Source of the DNA: Clostridium sp. DL-VIII
Lineage (GTDB): Bacteria; Bacillota; Clostridia; Clostridiales; Clostridiaceae
Length of the DNA stretch: 64,000 bases
Assembly (NCBI RefSeq): GCF_000230835.1
Contig: NZ_CM001240.1
Location: 2,768,779 to 2,832,778, forward strand
Direction of reading: 5' to 3'
Part shown: in pieces, positions 46,755 to 58,554 of the stretch
Position numbering within the stretch: the stretch's first letter is position 1
Layout: each line of letters begins with the position of its first letter
The notes under the pieces: generated by a model
Database searches by the model: none
Seen by the model: the letters and a program-made list of their open reading frames with translations, nothing else
Told to the model about the DNA's origin: nothing
Made by a program: the position numbers and the translations under genes

Positions 46755-47405
46755 ATGAACAGAATAATTTGTCCATCAATGATGTGCGCGAACTATGATT
46801 CATTAAAAGGAGAAGTAGTAAAGTTAGATTTAGCAGGAACTGACATTTTTCATATAGATATAATGGATGGGAGTTTCGTACCTAACTTTGGTATGGGAAC
46901 TCAGGATGTTGAGTGCATAAGAAAAAATACTAAAAAGTTAGTAGATGCTCATTTAATGATTGAAAATCCGGGGAATTATGTTGAATTATTTGCTGATTTA
47001 GGAGTAGATATAATTTACATTCATCCAGAAGCGGACAAGCATCCAGCTAGAGCGCTTGGAAAAATAAAAGGAAAGAATAAATTTTCAGGAATAGCAATAA
47101 ATCCAGGTACTTCAATGGAGACGATTGAAGAATTATTACCATTAGTTGATTATGTAATGGTTATGACTGTAAATCCAGGATTTGCAGGACAAAAATATTT
47201 AGGATTTGTAAATAACAAAATTAAAAAACTTATTGATTTAAAATCAGAATTCGAATTTAAAATCATGGTAGATGGAGCAATTTCTCCACAAAAAATCGAT
47301 GAGCTATCAGAATTAGGAGTAGATGGTTTTATACTTGGAACTTCAGCTTTATTTAGAAAAGAAGAAAACTATGAAACTATAATAAAAAAATTGAAAAATA
47401 ACTAG
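46755..47405 (+). CDS. Ribulose-phosphate/allulose-6-phosphate 3-epimerase
   Basis: 216 residues, TIM barrel. HIDIMDGSFVPNFG holds the metal-binding His and catalytic Asp, VDAHLMIENP the second metal His, and MTVNPGFAGQ the phosphate loop; VDGAIS contains the other catalytic Asp. The family includes Rpe and AlsE. Pairing with rpiB and a LacI regulator rather than with pentose genes favours the AlsE role, allulose-6-P to fructose-6-P. Preceded by TAAGGGGGATATTAA. Confidence 0.87.
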   Translation: MNRIICPSMMCANYDSLKGEVVKLDLAGTDIFHIDIMDGSFVPNFGMGTQDVECIRKNTKKLVDAHLMIENPGNYVELFADLGVDIIYIHPEADKHPARALGKIKGKNKFSGIAINPGTSMETIEELLPLVDYVMVMTVNPGFAGQKYLGFVNNKIKKLIDLKSEFEFKIMVDGAISPQKIDELSELGVDGFILGTSALFRKEENYETIIKKLKNN

Positions 47406-47434
47406 TAGAAGAAAGTTGATTTGGAGGAATAGAT

Positions 47435-47881
47435 ATGAAAATAGGAATAGGAAATGATCATGTAGCTTATGCATTAAAACTAGAAGTTGTAGAATACTTA
47501 AGAACATTAGGTCATGAGGTAATAGATTTTGGACATCATAATGAAGAAAGAACAGATTATCCGATTTACGGAGAAGCAGTTGCAAATGCAGTTGTTAAGG
47601 GAGAGGTTAATTGTGGAATTTTAATTTGTGGAACCGGTGTTGGAATCTCTATTGCGGCCAACAAAGTAAATGGAATAAGAGCAGTTGTTTGTAGTGAACC
47701 GTATTCAGCAATGTTATCTAAGCAGCATAATAACAGTAATATATTGGCGTTTGGTGCTCGTGTTGTTGGAAGTGAACTTGCTAAAATGATAATTAATTCA
47801 TGGTTAAGTGCTTCTTATGAAGGTAATAGACATGCAAAAAGGTTAGAAATTATAAAAGAAATAGAAGAGAGACAAAAATAA
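47435..47881 (+). CDS. rpiB: RpiB-type sugar-phosphate isomerase
   Basis: 148 residues, of the RpiB/LacAB family, which interconverts ribose-5-P with ribulose-5-P, or allose-6-P with allulose-6-P. GIGNDHVAYALK with the Asp and His, LICGTGVGISIAANK with the active-site Cys, and KQHNNSNILAFGARVVG are conserved. It follows the epimerase by 29 bases with TTGGAGGAATAGAT. The RpiB of E. coli is next to the allose genes and is an allose-6-P isomerase, which fits the role proposed here. Confidence 0.9.
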   Translation: MKIGIGNDHVAYALKLEVVEYLRTLGHEVIDFGHHNEERTDYPIYGEAVANAVVKGEVNCGILICGTGVGISIAANKVNGIRAVVCSEPYSAMLSKQHNNSNILAFGARVVGSELAKMIINSWLSASYEGNRHAKRLEIIKEIEERQK

Positions 47882-48023
47882 AAATAGATTATAATTTACG
47901 CAAGTGATAACTTATATATACCTAATATTGAGATATATACCTTGTTTAACTCATTAATTTTTTATATAAGTTAAAATTTCGAAAGTGTCAAAAAATTTAT
48001 AAGTGATAAAAATTAATATAAAT

Positions 48024-48170
48024 TATGTCACTCTATAAGGTGTAATATTTTAGTTTGTGGAAGGGATATTAGAGTTATTATAATAAAATTAAAGTTTACT
48101 ACTGAAATATATAATTTAAGGGGGGGGATGTGTAAGCTTATTGTTATAGATGGAAATGAAATATTTTAGT
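48024..48170 (+). pseudogene. Copy of the promoter and first codons of a HAD gene
   Basis: TTTAGTTTGTGGAA then GGGATATTAGAGTTA and TATAATAAAA repeat the promoter at 36770-36806 almost base for base, with the same 18-base spacer. It is followed by a ribosome site GGGGGG and MCKLIVIDGNEIF-stop, matching MYKLIAIDMDGTLL. Only about ten codons remain. The upstream palindrome is partly conserved (GTCACTCTATAAGGTGTAATA). Confidence 0.75.
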
Positions 48171-48449
48171 GAGAAGACAATTTTATTACAAATCAAAGAG
48201 GCATTAAAAGTAGTTAACTTTGGCAATATATTTTAAGTATTAACCTAATTCATCATTGTTTTATCAAAAAAAGTTATTATAATATGTGCCCAAAATTGAA
48301 ATACATATTTGATTAAAAGAATACGTATAATTTTTTCTTGGATAAATTGAAAAATCATTTGTGTTAATGTTGCAATTAATTAATCATAAATTTAAAAATA
48401 TGTCATCTAAACATTATGTATTTAGTTTTGGGCATTATTAAAAGATATT

Positions 48450-49033
48450 AATTCAGTATGGAAAAGTGCTAAATTGGATTGATTTTTCTGAATTAACTAA
48501 ATATGCAGAAGATAATTCAGGGATACTTTAAAGAAAGAAATTTTTATTCTGCAAGTGTAGAACAAATGGAAAATTTTAAAGTGATAAAAAAGTAAGAGAC
48601 TGTATTTATGGAGCTATGGAAATTTAAGTAGGCCATGTGCAGGTCAAAATAAAAGCTTAACTAATGTAGAATATCATCAAGGCATTGAAGTAACTATTGT
48701 AGTTATAGATTGTATTTTAATCATTGAGAAGCTTCAAGATATGGCAAATAATACATATGACTCAAGTAAAGCTGAAATATTATATTAAAAAAAAGGCTAA
48801 ACTGTATGGAAAAACTTTTTATTATTATGCTTCATGTAAAGTTAATAAAGATGATTTTATGACAACAGCTTTGATTTTAAAAGGAACTAATTTAACAACT
48901 GAAAATACTGAGAGTGTATAATTAATTAAAAAAACAAATGATTGATAGCATTCATCTCAAGTGGAAAAATAAAAATGGCAGTACAGCAAGGATTAATTGG
49001 CAGGCAATATGATTGAAATTAAAGTAGATTAAA
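48450..49033 (+). pseudogene. DUF4867-family protein, decayed
   Basis: Blocks in several frames: YGKVLNWIDFSELTKYAEDN, CIYGAMEI, GHCAGQNK-like sequence then LTNVEYHQGIEVTIVVIDCI, KLQDMANNTYDSSKAEILY, and AKLYGKTFYYYASCKVNKDD with LILKGTN. They follow the order I recall of DUF4867 proteins (EYHKGSE..., NTYD..., ELY.TTLH..PC). About 195 codons originally. This family is often found in sugar-utilisation loci. It is located between rpiB and the PTS gene, so it was a member of the pathway. Confidence 0.65.
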
Positions 49034-49080
49034 AGTAATTTAGTGAATAGTATAAGTTCCCTTTGATTTTAGTTATAACA

Positions 49081-49096
49081 AAAGTAAACGTTTATA
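49081..49096 (+). promoter_or_regulatory. Possible CcpA (cre) site
   Basis: AAAGTAAACGTTTATA fits the cre pattern around the central AACGTT with two mismatches, 60 bases before the PTS gene. No RAT is present in this leader. Confidence 0.45.
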
Positions 49097-49143
49097 AAAT
49101 TATTTTTAATATATGTTTTTGGAATTATCTATTGAATTTTTAG

Positions 49144-51012
<1,869 letters not shown>

Positions 51013-51115
51013 TCAGTTTATAGATATATAAAGTTAATTATTGAAAATTAATTTATAAATAGTTAATAATAAATGAGGGTTAGTTGCAATTAGCCTTATT
51101 AAAAGGAGGAAAATT

Positions 51116-52477
51116 ATGAGTTTTAAAAAAAAAATTTTATGGGGAAGTTCTACAAATGCACAACAATTTGAAGGAGGATGGAATGAAGGCGGTAAGGGAT
51201 TAAGCATAGCGGACGTTCGTGAAATTCCAGATATGCCTGAAGATGCAAACTTTGATGAATTTAAAATTGCAGCAGATCATTATCATCATATGAAAGAGGA
51301 TATAGCCTTATATGGTGAAATGGGCTTTTCAATATACCGTTTTACAATAGCTTGGTCACGTATTTTTCCTAATGGAAATGATAAGGAACTAAATGAAGAA
51401 GGTATAAAATTTTATGAAGAAATGTTAAGTGAATTAGAAAAATATAATATAGCTCCTGTAGTTACACTATATGCATATGATTTACCACTTAACTTATTAA
51501 AAGAATATAATGGATGGATGTCAAGAAAATGCATTGATGATTATCTTAATTATGTTAAAACTGTGGTTACAAGATTTAAAGGAAGAGTAAAATTTTGGGT
51601 TCCATTTAACGAACAAAATTTTCTTAATTTAGATAGTGAGTATATGACTGGTTATAAAGCAAAAAATCACTTGGAAATATTTCAATTAGAGCATCATTTT
51701 AATCTCGCTTATGCCCAGGCAACAAAATTAATTCATGAAATTGATTCAGAAGCAAAAACAGGAGGGAATGTAGGAACATCTTGTTTATATCCAGCAACAT
51801 GTAACCCTGTTGATGTTGAAGCTTGTGATAAACTTAAATATAAAGTGTGCTATAATTTTGCTGATGTATATTTTAGAAAAACATACACAAAAAGATACTT
51901 AAATAATGTAAAAGAATATGATATATCAAACGTAGTATTAGATGGTGATTTGGATATTATTTCTAGTTCTGAACCAGACTTTTTATCAACAACTTATTAT
52001 ATGTGCAGTGTTGTGAGTGCAGAAACTTTAAAAGATGATAAGCCTATGAATGGATTGAAAGGCAAAAATCCTTATTGTGAAGCGAATGAATGGGGATGGA
52101 ACATTGATCCATATGGGTTCAAGCATTTTTTAATGGATATATATCATAGATATCAATTGCCTATTCTGATTCTTGAAAATGGACTAGGTCACAGAGATGT
52201 ATTAGAAGAAGATGGAGCAATTAATGATGATTACAGAATTGAGTATCTTGCAAAGCATATTGAAAGAATGAGAGAGGCGGTAGAAGAAGGTGTTGAAATA
52301 ATTGGTTATTTAACATGGTCTGCTACAGACTTATATTCCACAAGAGAAGGTTTTGAAAAACGTTATGGTTTTGTTCATATAGATAAGAATAATAGCTTTA
52401 AACGTAGAAAGAAAAAAAGTTTTTATTGGTATAAAAAAGTTATATCATCAAATGGAGAAGATTTAAAAAATCTATAA
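51116..52477 (+). CDS. Family GH1 phospho-beta-glycosidase with an altered sugar site
   Basis: 453 residues, shorter than its three relatives here (471-478). NAQQFEGGW (Gln17), FNEQN with the acid/base Glu166, and LILENGLGHRD with the nucleophile Glu are present. The late DLYSTREGFEKRYGFVHID keeps Ser, Lys and Tyr as in phospho-galactosidases, so a 6-phospho substrate is likely. Residue 120 is Ala (TLYAYDLP), where GH1 enzymes have the His that contacts O3 (TISHYE.P in the paralogues). Ribosome site AAAGGAGGAAAATT. It should hydrolyse the glycoside imported by the preceding PTS. Confidence 0.9.
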   Translation: MSFKKKILWGSSTNAQQFEGGWNEGGKGLSIADVREIPDMPEDANFDEFKIAADHYHHMKEDIALYGEMGFSIYRFTIAWSRIFPNGNDKELNEEGIKFYEEMLSELEKYNIAPVVTLYAYDLPLNLLKEYNGWMSRKCIDDYLNYVKTVVTRFKGRVKFWVPFNEQNFLNLDSEYMTGYKAKNHLEIFQLEHHFNLAYAQATKLIHEIDSEAKTGGNVGTSCLYPATCNPVDVEACDKLKYKVCYNFADVYFRKTYTKRYLNNVKEYDISNVVLDGDLDIISSSEPDFLSTTYYMCSVVSAETLKDDKPMNGLKGKNPYCEANEWGWNIDPYGFKHFLMDIYHRYQLPILILENGLGHRDVLEEDGAINDDYRIEYLAKHIERMREAVEEGVEIIGYLTWSATDLYSTREGFEKRYGFVHIDKNNSFKRRKKKSFYWYKKVISSNGEDLKNL

Positions 52478-52548
52478 ATTTCTTATTAGATGGTAGATAA
52501 AGTACTAAAAACAATATTTGTTATCGGTGGTAAAAGAATATGAAAGTA

Positions 52549-52592
52549 AAATGGATACTTAAATGAAAGAGATTTAAGTATCCATTTTTTTC
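52549..52592 (+). terminator. Rho-independent terminator
   Basis: AAATGGATACTTAAAT pairs perfectly with ATTTAAGTATCCATTT, followed by a T run. It closes the PTS-GH1 transcript. Confidence 0.92.
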
Positions 52593-52933
52593 TTGGTAAA
52601 TTTCCTGTTAAAGTTATTCATCACGAAATTGTAGTGAATAGCTTTGATCTTATATACGGAGAATAGATTATAATAGTGAAGGAACAGGAATCAGACTAGA
52701 CGTCAAACAAATAAAATAAATATATTAAACGCTATTTTAGAGTTAGATTAATTATATTAGATATTGTAAATCTAGCTTATATTGTTATATATAGATTTTT
52801 ATATGGGAGGATCAAAATTAATATTATTTTACATCTTAAATTTGTAATACTTAACTAACTTTGTGTAAGATGAAATTACTCTTGCAATCACGAAATTAGT
52901 TTTTCATTTTAGGCGCCGGAAAATAAAAAAATC
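52593..52933. other. Intergenic, no gene recognised
   Basis: AT-rich sequence of about 340 bases with stops in all frames and no ribosome site before a usable start. Nothing is recognised until the MerR-type promoter at 52934. Confidence 0.5.
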
Positions 52934-52964
52934 TTGACTGATAGTAGACTCTAAGTAGTAGGCT
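52934..52964 (+). promoter_or_regulatory. MerR-type promoter, degenerate copy of the one at 4086
   Basis: TTGACT and TAGGCT separated by 19 bases, with the partly symmetrical GATAGTAGACTCT. The following 50 bases (AAGTGAGGTGATCC and surroundings) resemble the sequence after the 4086 site (AAGTGAGTTGATTC). No intact gene follows. About 35 codons (ENVGAVNAELIADEVAMSTE) read in one frame, family unknown. Confidence 0.55.
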
Positions 52965-53189
52965 AATTTTGGAAAAAGAATTTTCTAAAAAGTGAGGTGA
53001 TCCAAAGTCAATTGACATGATTGAAAGAAAATGTTGGTGCTGTAAATGCTGAACTCATCGCAGATGAAGTTGCTATGTCGACAGAGAATTTAAATTATAT
53101 TAAATCAACAGTAAACAGTATTGAGAGATAAACAAAGCAGTTATGAATTAGAGTTCAGAATTTATTAAAAGGAATACCGATATCGACGG

Positions 53190-53250
53190 ACAATATAGAA
53201 CATTATAGATTTTAGTAAGTGCATCAATTGCTGAATTTAAATAAGCAGCC
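53190..53250 (+). pseudogene. Tiny relic of a GH1 gene
   Basis: TAGATTTTAGTAAGTGCATC and the next 25 bases match the [11 protein letters not shown] segment of the GH1 gene at 42509 with a few changes and a stop. It is about 15-20 codons only. Confidence 0.65.
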
Positions 53251-53347
53251 ATAAAATAAGCATTACTCATAGATTATTTTGTGGATCACGAGTACGTCTC
53301 TTTTATATGTACAATTATTAAGAAATTGAATGAAGTGAACTTATAAT

Positions 53348-54656
53348 ATGCCAGTCAGAGAAACAGTTAAAAGATATTTATTTTTCATTGTAGGATTATT
53401 TATGATGGCGGTTGGGGTCTCGCTATCAACTAGATCAAATTTAGGAACATCACCTATTTCATCAATACCGTATGTTTTGAGTTTAGGATTACCACTTACA
53501 ATTGGACAATTTACTTTTATAATGAACCTATTTCTTATCGCTTTTCAAATTATTTTATTAAGAAAACAATATAAAATTATTCAATTACTTCAAATTGTAG
53601 TAGCTGTTATATTTAGTTACTTTACCGATTTGACAATGAGTTTATTCTCGTGGATAAATATGACAAGCTATATTGAACAGTTTGGATTGTTTATATTCAG
53701 CTGTATAGTTCTTGCACTTGGAGTAAGTATAAGTTACTGCAGATGTTGTTATGATGGCTGGTGAGGGTGTTGTTAATGCTATTGCAATTGTTACAAAAAA
53801 AGACTTCGGAAAACTAAAGGTTTGTTTTGATGCCACACTTGTTATTTGTAGTTGCATTTGTTCTTTTGTTCTTTTCCAAAAACTAAATGGGGTAAGAGAA
53901 GGAACTGTTATAGCTGCGTTGTTAGTAGGTACAATTGTTCGTTTTATAGATAAGCATTTAGCTTTTATGGATAATATAGTTAAAGGAGAGCTTGCTACTA
54001 CAAATATAAGTGAAATTATTAATATTGTAAAAAAAGCAGAGGATAATTTAATAATTATTATTAGTCGTGAATATGGAAGTGGGGGACATGAAATTGGTAA
54101 AAAAATAGCTGATGATTTAAGAATTTCTTTTTATGATACACAATTAATAAAAGAAGAGGCTAAAGAAACAGAATTCTCTGAAGAATTTATTCAAAAAAAT
54201 GATCAAGTTATATCTAATTCGTTACTAAATAAAATTTATTCTCAAGGATATGCATTTTTGAAAAAAGAAAAAGCACCTTTAGATGCTATCTATGAAGTAG
54301 ACAAGAAGGTTATTACAAAGTTAGCTAATATAAAATCGTGTGTCATTATGGGGCATTGTTCAGATGCAATATTAGCAGATTTTCCTCGTAGTTTTCACGT
54401 ATTTATTCATGCAGATAAAGCGATTAGAATGGAGCGTATTCAATATGAATATGGAATTTCTAAAAAAGATGTTGAGGAAACTTTACATAAAAAAGATAGG
54501 GCGAGAGAAATCTATTATCATATATATGCAGAACGTAAACTAGGGGATGTTAAAAATTATGATTTAACAATTAATAGTGGAGTTCTTGGAATAGATAAAA
54601 CAGTTAAATTAATTGAAGAAGCTATTAAGGAAAAAATGCAAAATATATGGGTATAG
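53348..54656 (+). pseudogene. Fused membrane protein (YczE/DUF6198-like) and cytidylate kinase-like protein, one frameshift
   Basis: Codons 1 to about 128 encode a five-segment membrane domain (FIVGLFMMAVGVSLSTRSNL, GTSPISSIPYVLSLGLPLT). Near 53734 a shift of the frame breaks LGVSI-(E)VTADVVMMAG, after which the membrane part continues. A P-loop domain follows from IIISREYGSGGHEIGKKIAD to the end, typical of cytidylate kinase-like proteins. With one lesion repaired it is about 436 residues. The two halves overlap, so separate translation of the second half from ATG 53751 is conceivable but lacks a good ribosome site. Function of intact relatives is unknown. Confidence 0.78.
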
Positions 54657-54771
54657 TATGAACAAAGTCTTCCTTGATTATAGTCAAATAATATATTTGG
54701 ATTAGCTGTTATGGATGTATGTAAAAAACGTTAAAATTATTTGATGAGAATATTTTTATTTTATAGCATTA

Positions 54772-54805
54772 CAATATTTTGCCGCATCATTGTGGCAAAA
54801 TATTG
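54772..54805. repeat. Perfect 12-pair inverted repeat before licR
   Basis: CAATATTTTGCC, ten bases, GGCAAAATATTG. There is no T run on either side, so it is either an operator for the regulator gene 70 bases downstream or a weak terminator of the preceding gene. Confidence 0.55.
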
Positions 54806-54874
54806 ATTTAGAATAAGATGAAAGAGTAAAAATTATAATATATAATATACCTATAAGGAAGTGGGGGCAAATAT

Positions 54875-56833
54875 ATGAATGACAAACGTTTTTTGAAATT
54901 GTTTAAATTACTTTCGAATAGCAAAACTCTAATGAAAAGTGAAGAAATATGTGAACAATTAGATATTGCACCAAGAACATTACGAAATGATTTGAAGAAA
55001 TATAAATCCATATTTTTGGAAAATGGAGTTACATTAGTTTCAAAACCAGGTGTAGGATATCAATTTGAGATTTTTGATCAAGACTTATACTATAGATTTA
55101 TACAAGAGCTTATAAAAAAAGAGACACATGGTCAATCTTTGATACCAGTATATCCTGAAGAGAGGATTAATTACTTAATAAAGTTATTATTGAGTATAGA
55201 TAAATATATAAAAATAGAAGAATTGGAAGAAAAACTTTTTGTCAGCCGTTCAACTATAACGAATGATTTAAAAGAAGTTAGAGAAAGGCTGCAATATTAT
55301 CATTTAGATATAGAAAATAGACCTAATTATGGAATGAAGATTATTGGGGAAGAATTTAATAAACGAGCATGTATTTCCAAATATTATTTTTATACAGATT
55401 CATATGATGATGTCATAATAAGTGAAGGAAAAAAAGAAAATAAAGGAATTATTAAAAAATTGTTATATGATACTATTACTGAAAACAAGTTTACATTAAC
55501 TGATATAGGATTTGAAAATCTTGTTATACATATAATGATTTTATTAATGAGAATAGGAAAATTAACAGGAGATGAGACAATAGAAGATATTTATAGAAAT
55601 TTAGAAAATGAGAAAGAATTTAAGATAGCTTGCTTACTTGTAAAGAAATTAGAAAAAGAGTTTAAAGTAAAGTTCCCTAAAAAAGAAATATATTATATTA
55701 CAATTCATTTATTAGGTAAAAAATCGATTCAATATAACAATGAAACTTTGTTAATTAGCGAAGAAACTCAGGAATTATTAAATTATATCTTTAAACAGAT
55801 AAAACAAAATTTTCGGTTAGATTTTTCGCAAGATTTTGAATTGTTTAAATTTTTAGCATTACACTTTCAACCAATGATGAATCGGTTAAAATATGGGCTT
55901 TACATTGAAAATCCATTAATTAGTAAAATAAAAAATGAAAATCAACTAGCTTTTGAAATATCACTTTATGTTGGAAGTGTAATAAAGGAAACAAAGAATT
56001 ATGATGTGAATGTTAATGAAATTGGTTATATTGCATTACACTTTGCTTTAGCATTAGAACGTCATAATGAAAAAATGAAGAGTAAAAACATAATTGTTGT
56101 ATGTGCAAGTGGAGCTGGAAGTTCACAAATTTTATTATATAAATTAAAGCGGAAATTTAAAAGTTATATTAATGAGATAAAGGTAGCCAGGGTGTATGAG
56201 CTATTAGAAATAGATCAAAGTAAATATGATTATATAATATCTACTGTTCCAATATTGTTTAAGACTCAAATTCCAATTATGAATGTACAATATTTTTTAG
56301 AAGAAGAAGATGTTGAACTTGTAAGTAATATATTTACAGAAACAGATAATGAATATTCTTTCGTAAATGACTACTTTAAAGATGAGTTGTTTTTTAAAAA
56401 TCTAAAAGGAAGTACAAAGGAAGAAATAATTAAAAACATGTGCGAGAAGATGTGCAAAGTAGTGGACATACCTGAAGATTTTTATAAGTCTGTAATTCAA
56501 AGAGAAGATATGGCACCTACTGAGTTTGGTAATAATATTGCATTACCCCATCCGATTAAGCCCATAACAAATACAACTTTTGTAGCAATAGGTATACTAG
56601 AGAAACCAATAAAATGGGATAAGCAGCAGGTTAAATTTGTATTTTTAATTAGTACTAAAATGGAGAGTAAAGAATCGCTTAGTCTTTTTAATGAAAGCAT
56701 ATCTTCCTTAGTGTTTAATAAAAAAGCTATGCTTAAATTAGAAAAAGAACCAACTTTAAATACAGTAAAAAAGATTGTAAAAGAAATGGCGCTTAAAGAA
56801 AAAGAAAATACAATTGATAATTTATTTAAATAA
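54875..56833 (+). CDS. LicR-type PRD regulator with EIIB and EIIA domains
   Basis: 652 residues. Two N-terminal helix-turn-helix units (LMKSEEICEQLDIAPRTLRN; LFVSRSTITNDLKEVRERL), PRD1 and PRD2 (about 190-410; histidines in VIHIMILL, ITIHLLG, LALHFQPMM and IALHFALALE), a gatB-like EIIB domain with Cys in VCASGAGSSQ, and a C-terminal EIIA (mannitol/fructose class) with the phosphorylated His in ALPHP. It is a transcriptional activator switched by PTS phosphorylation, probably for the cellobiose-type PTS genes downstream. The start follows AAGTGGGGGCAAATAT. Confidence 0.94.
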   Translation: MNDKRFLKLFKLLSNSKTLMKSEEICEQLDIAPRTLRNDLKKYKSIFLENGVTLVSKPGVGYQFEIFDQDLYYRFIQELIKKETHGQSLIPVYPEERINYLIKLLLSIDKYIKIEELEEKLFVSRSTITNDLKEVRERLQYYHLDIENRPNYGMKIIGEEFNKRACISKYYFYTDSYDDVIISEGKKENKGIIKKLLYDTITENKFTLTDIGFENLVIHIMILLMRIGKLTGDETIEDIYRNLENEKEFKIACLLVKKLEKEFKVKFPKKEIYYITIHLLGKKSIQYNNETLLISEETQELLNYIFKQIKQNFRLDFSQDFELFKFLALHFQPMMNRLKYGLYIENPLISKIKNENQLAFEISLYVGSVIKETKNYDVNVNEIGYIALHFALALERHNEKMKSKNIIVVCASGAGSSQILLYKLKRKFKSYINEIKVARVYELLEIDQSKYDYIISTVPILFKTQIPIMNVQYFLEEEDVELVSNIFTETDNEYSFVNDYFKDELFFKNLKGSTKEEIIKNMCEKMCKVVDIPEDFYKSVIQREDMAPTEFGNNIALPHPIKPITNTTFVAIGILEKPIKWDKQQVKFVFLISTKMESKESLSLFNESISSLVFNKKAMLKLEKEPTLNTVKKIVKEMALKEKENTIDNLFK

Positions 56834-56854
56834 TAAATGCAAAGGAGGATTTAT

Positions 56855-57160
56855 ATGCGAATAATACTTTGCTGTTCTCAAGGAATGTCATCAAGTATAT
56901 TTGTTAAGGCATTAAGAAAAGAGATAAAAGAACAAGAGCTAAATTACACAGTGGCTTCTATAGGAATATTTGAGTTATCAAAATATATAGATAAATCTAA
57001 TTTTGTGCTACTTGCACCTCAAGTAAAATATGCTTTAAAGGATGTTTCTGAAATGAGTAAAGTTTATAATATTCCTACGATTCTCATTAAGGAAAGTGAT
57101 TATGGAATTATGAATGTTAAAAAAATTTTAAATATTATAATAGAATGGCATAGAGATTGA
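56855..57160 (+). CDS. celA: Stand-alone PTS lactose/cellobiose-type EIIB
   Basis: 101 residues. Cys7 in LCCSQGMSSS is the phosphorylated residue of the EIIB-cellobiose fold; LLAPQVKYALKDV is the second conserved block. GMSSS replaces the commoner GMSTS. ATG at 56855 has AAAGGAGGATTTAT before it. It lies 21 bases after licR and ends at a terminator, without EIIC or EIIA, so it may serve the regulator as phosphate partner rather than transport. A decayed copy follows at 58555. Confidence 0.9.
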   Translation: MRIILCCSQGMSSSIFVKALRKEIKEQELNYTVASIGIFELSKYIDKSNFVLLAPQVKYALKDVSEMSKVYNIPTILIKESDYGIMNVKKILNIIIEWHRD

Positions 57161-57188
57161 CAAAATTTACGAATGTCAGTTATAAGTT

Positions 57189-57234
57189 GTAGGTTAGGTA
57201 TAAAAAGAAATGCTTAATCTACTATTTTATTTTT
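57189..57234 (+). terminator. Rho-independent terminator
   Basis: GTAGGTTAGGTAT pairs with ATGCTTAATCTAC (13 pairs with three G-T), followed by TATTTTATTTTT. It ends the licR-EIIB transcript. Confidence 0.8.
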
Positions 57235-57357
57235 AGGAAAGTAGACTAAGAAGTTAACTGTTTAAAAATTATTGTAATCATTATAGAATATATTTTTGCT
57301 TAATGATAAATCTAATACTATAAAATATATTGATTTTATAGGCGAGGAAGTAAAAGA

Positions 57358-58428
57358 ATGAAAGTATTTACAAGAATAACTACATTAAGCATGGTAGCAT
57401 TAGTGAGTTTATTATTAATAAGTGGCACTACAATTAAGACAAATGTAAATCTTTATACATTTAATAATAGGAAGATAGTTAATGCAGCAGTATTGTTATA
57501 TAGTTTTGAAGATCCATCTATGATACAATTTATGCAAAATTTTCAGGAAATTCAAAATCAAAATAAAGACAAAATACAATTTACCTTTTATGATGGCAAA
57601 AATAATATAGAAACACAAAGAGAAACATTAGATTCTTTACTTAAAAATGATGTTGATTTATTTATACTACTTTTAGTAGGTACAAACGAAACTGTAATAA
57701 AAGATTTTATTTTAAAAATTAAGCTTAAAAATGTACCAGTAATTATATTAGAAGCACCCACTACTTCAATATTAAATATTTCTAAGGAATATGATAGAGT
57801 GGCTTTTGTAGGTACTTCCAATATAAAAGATGCAGGTATCAAACAAGGAGAGATTGTTGTAGATGAATGGATTACTAATAAGAATACGATAGATAAAAAT
57901 TCTGATAATATATTGCAATATATTTTGTTAGAAGGTGAAGCTGGAAATCCAATAGCAAATGAAAGAACAAAGTTTTTTATATCGACAATTAAAGCTGCAG
58001 GAATAAAAACAGAAGAACTTGCACGTGTGAATGCTAATTAGTTTAAAGAATTGGCCAGAGAAGCTATAAGTAATTTATTTTTCAAATATAATGGTAGAAT
58101 TGAAGCAATAATTGCTAATAATGATGCTATGGCAATTGGTGCAATTGAAGCACTTCAAAAGTATGGATATAATACAGGTGATAAATCAAAATATATATCA
58201 GTAGTTGGAATTGATGCATTACCTGAGGCAAGAGAGTTAGTCGACAAAGGAATTATGATTGGAACAGTTATTCAAGATCAAAAAGCCATATCCGAAGGGA
58301 GTTACAAAGTTGGAATGAATTTAGTTAATAAGGAAAATCCTATAGAAAACACCGATTATAAAGTTGTTAATGGATTAATTGAGATTCCAATAAATTATCA
58401 GGAATATGTGCATAAAGGTGATATGTAA
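57358..58428 (+). pseudogene. Secreted sugar-binding protein, orphan copy 2, with a nonsense codon
   Basis: 356 codons of the galactose/ribose-type binding fold with a signal peptide (MVALVSLLLISGT) without lipobox. A TAG at 58039 stands where the paralogues have TGG (Trp of NANWFKELAR), and the same frame then continues for 129 codons (GRIEAIIANNDAMAIGAIEA, VVGIDALPEARELV). One base would restore it. Very close to the copy at 58862, so it is a recently lost member. Confidence 0.87.
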
Positions 58429-58554
58429 TAACTTAAAACTTATTATATAAGAAGAAAAATGTAAATTAAATAATAAAGAGAATCAAATAAAGTGTTAGCT
58501 GTGAACTTTCTTACTTTTATAGTAGTTTACTGTTAATTGAATTTCAATGTAAAT

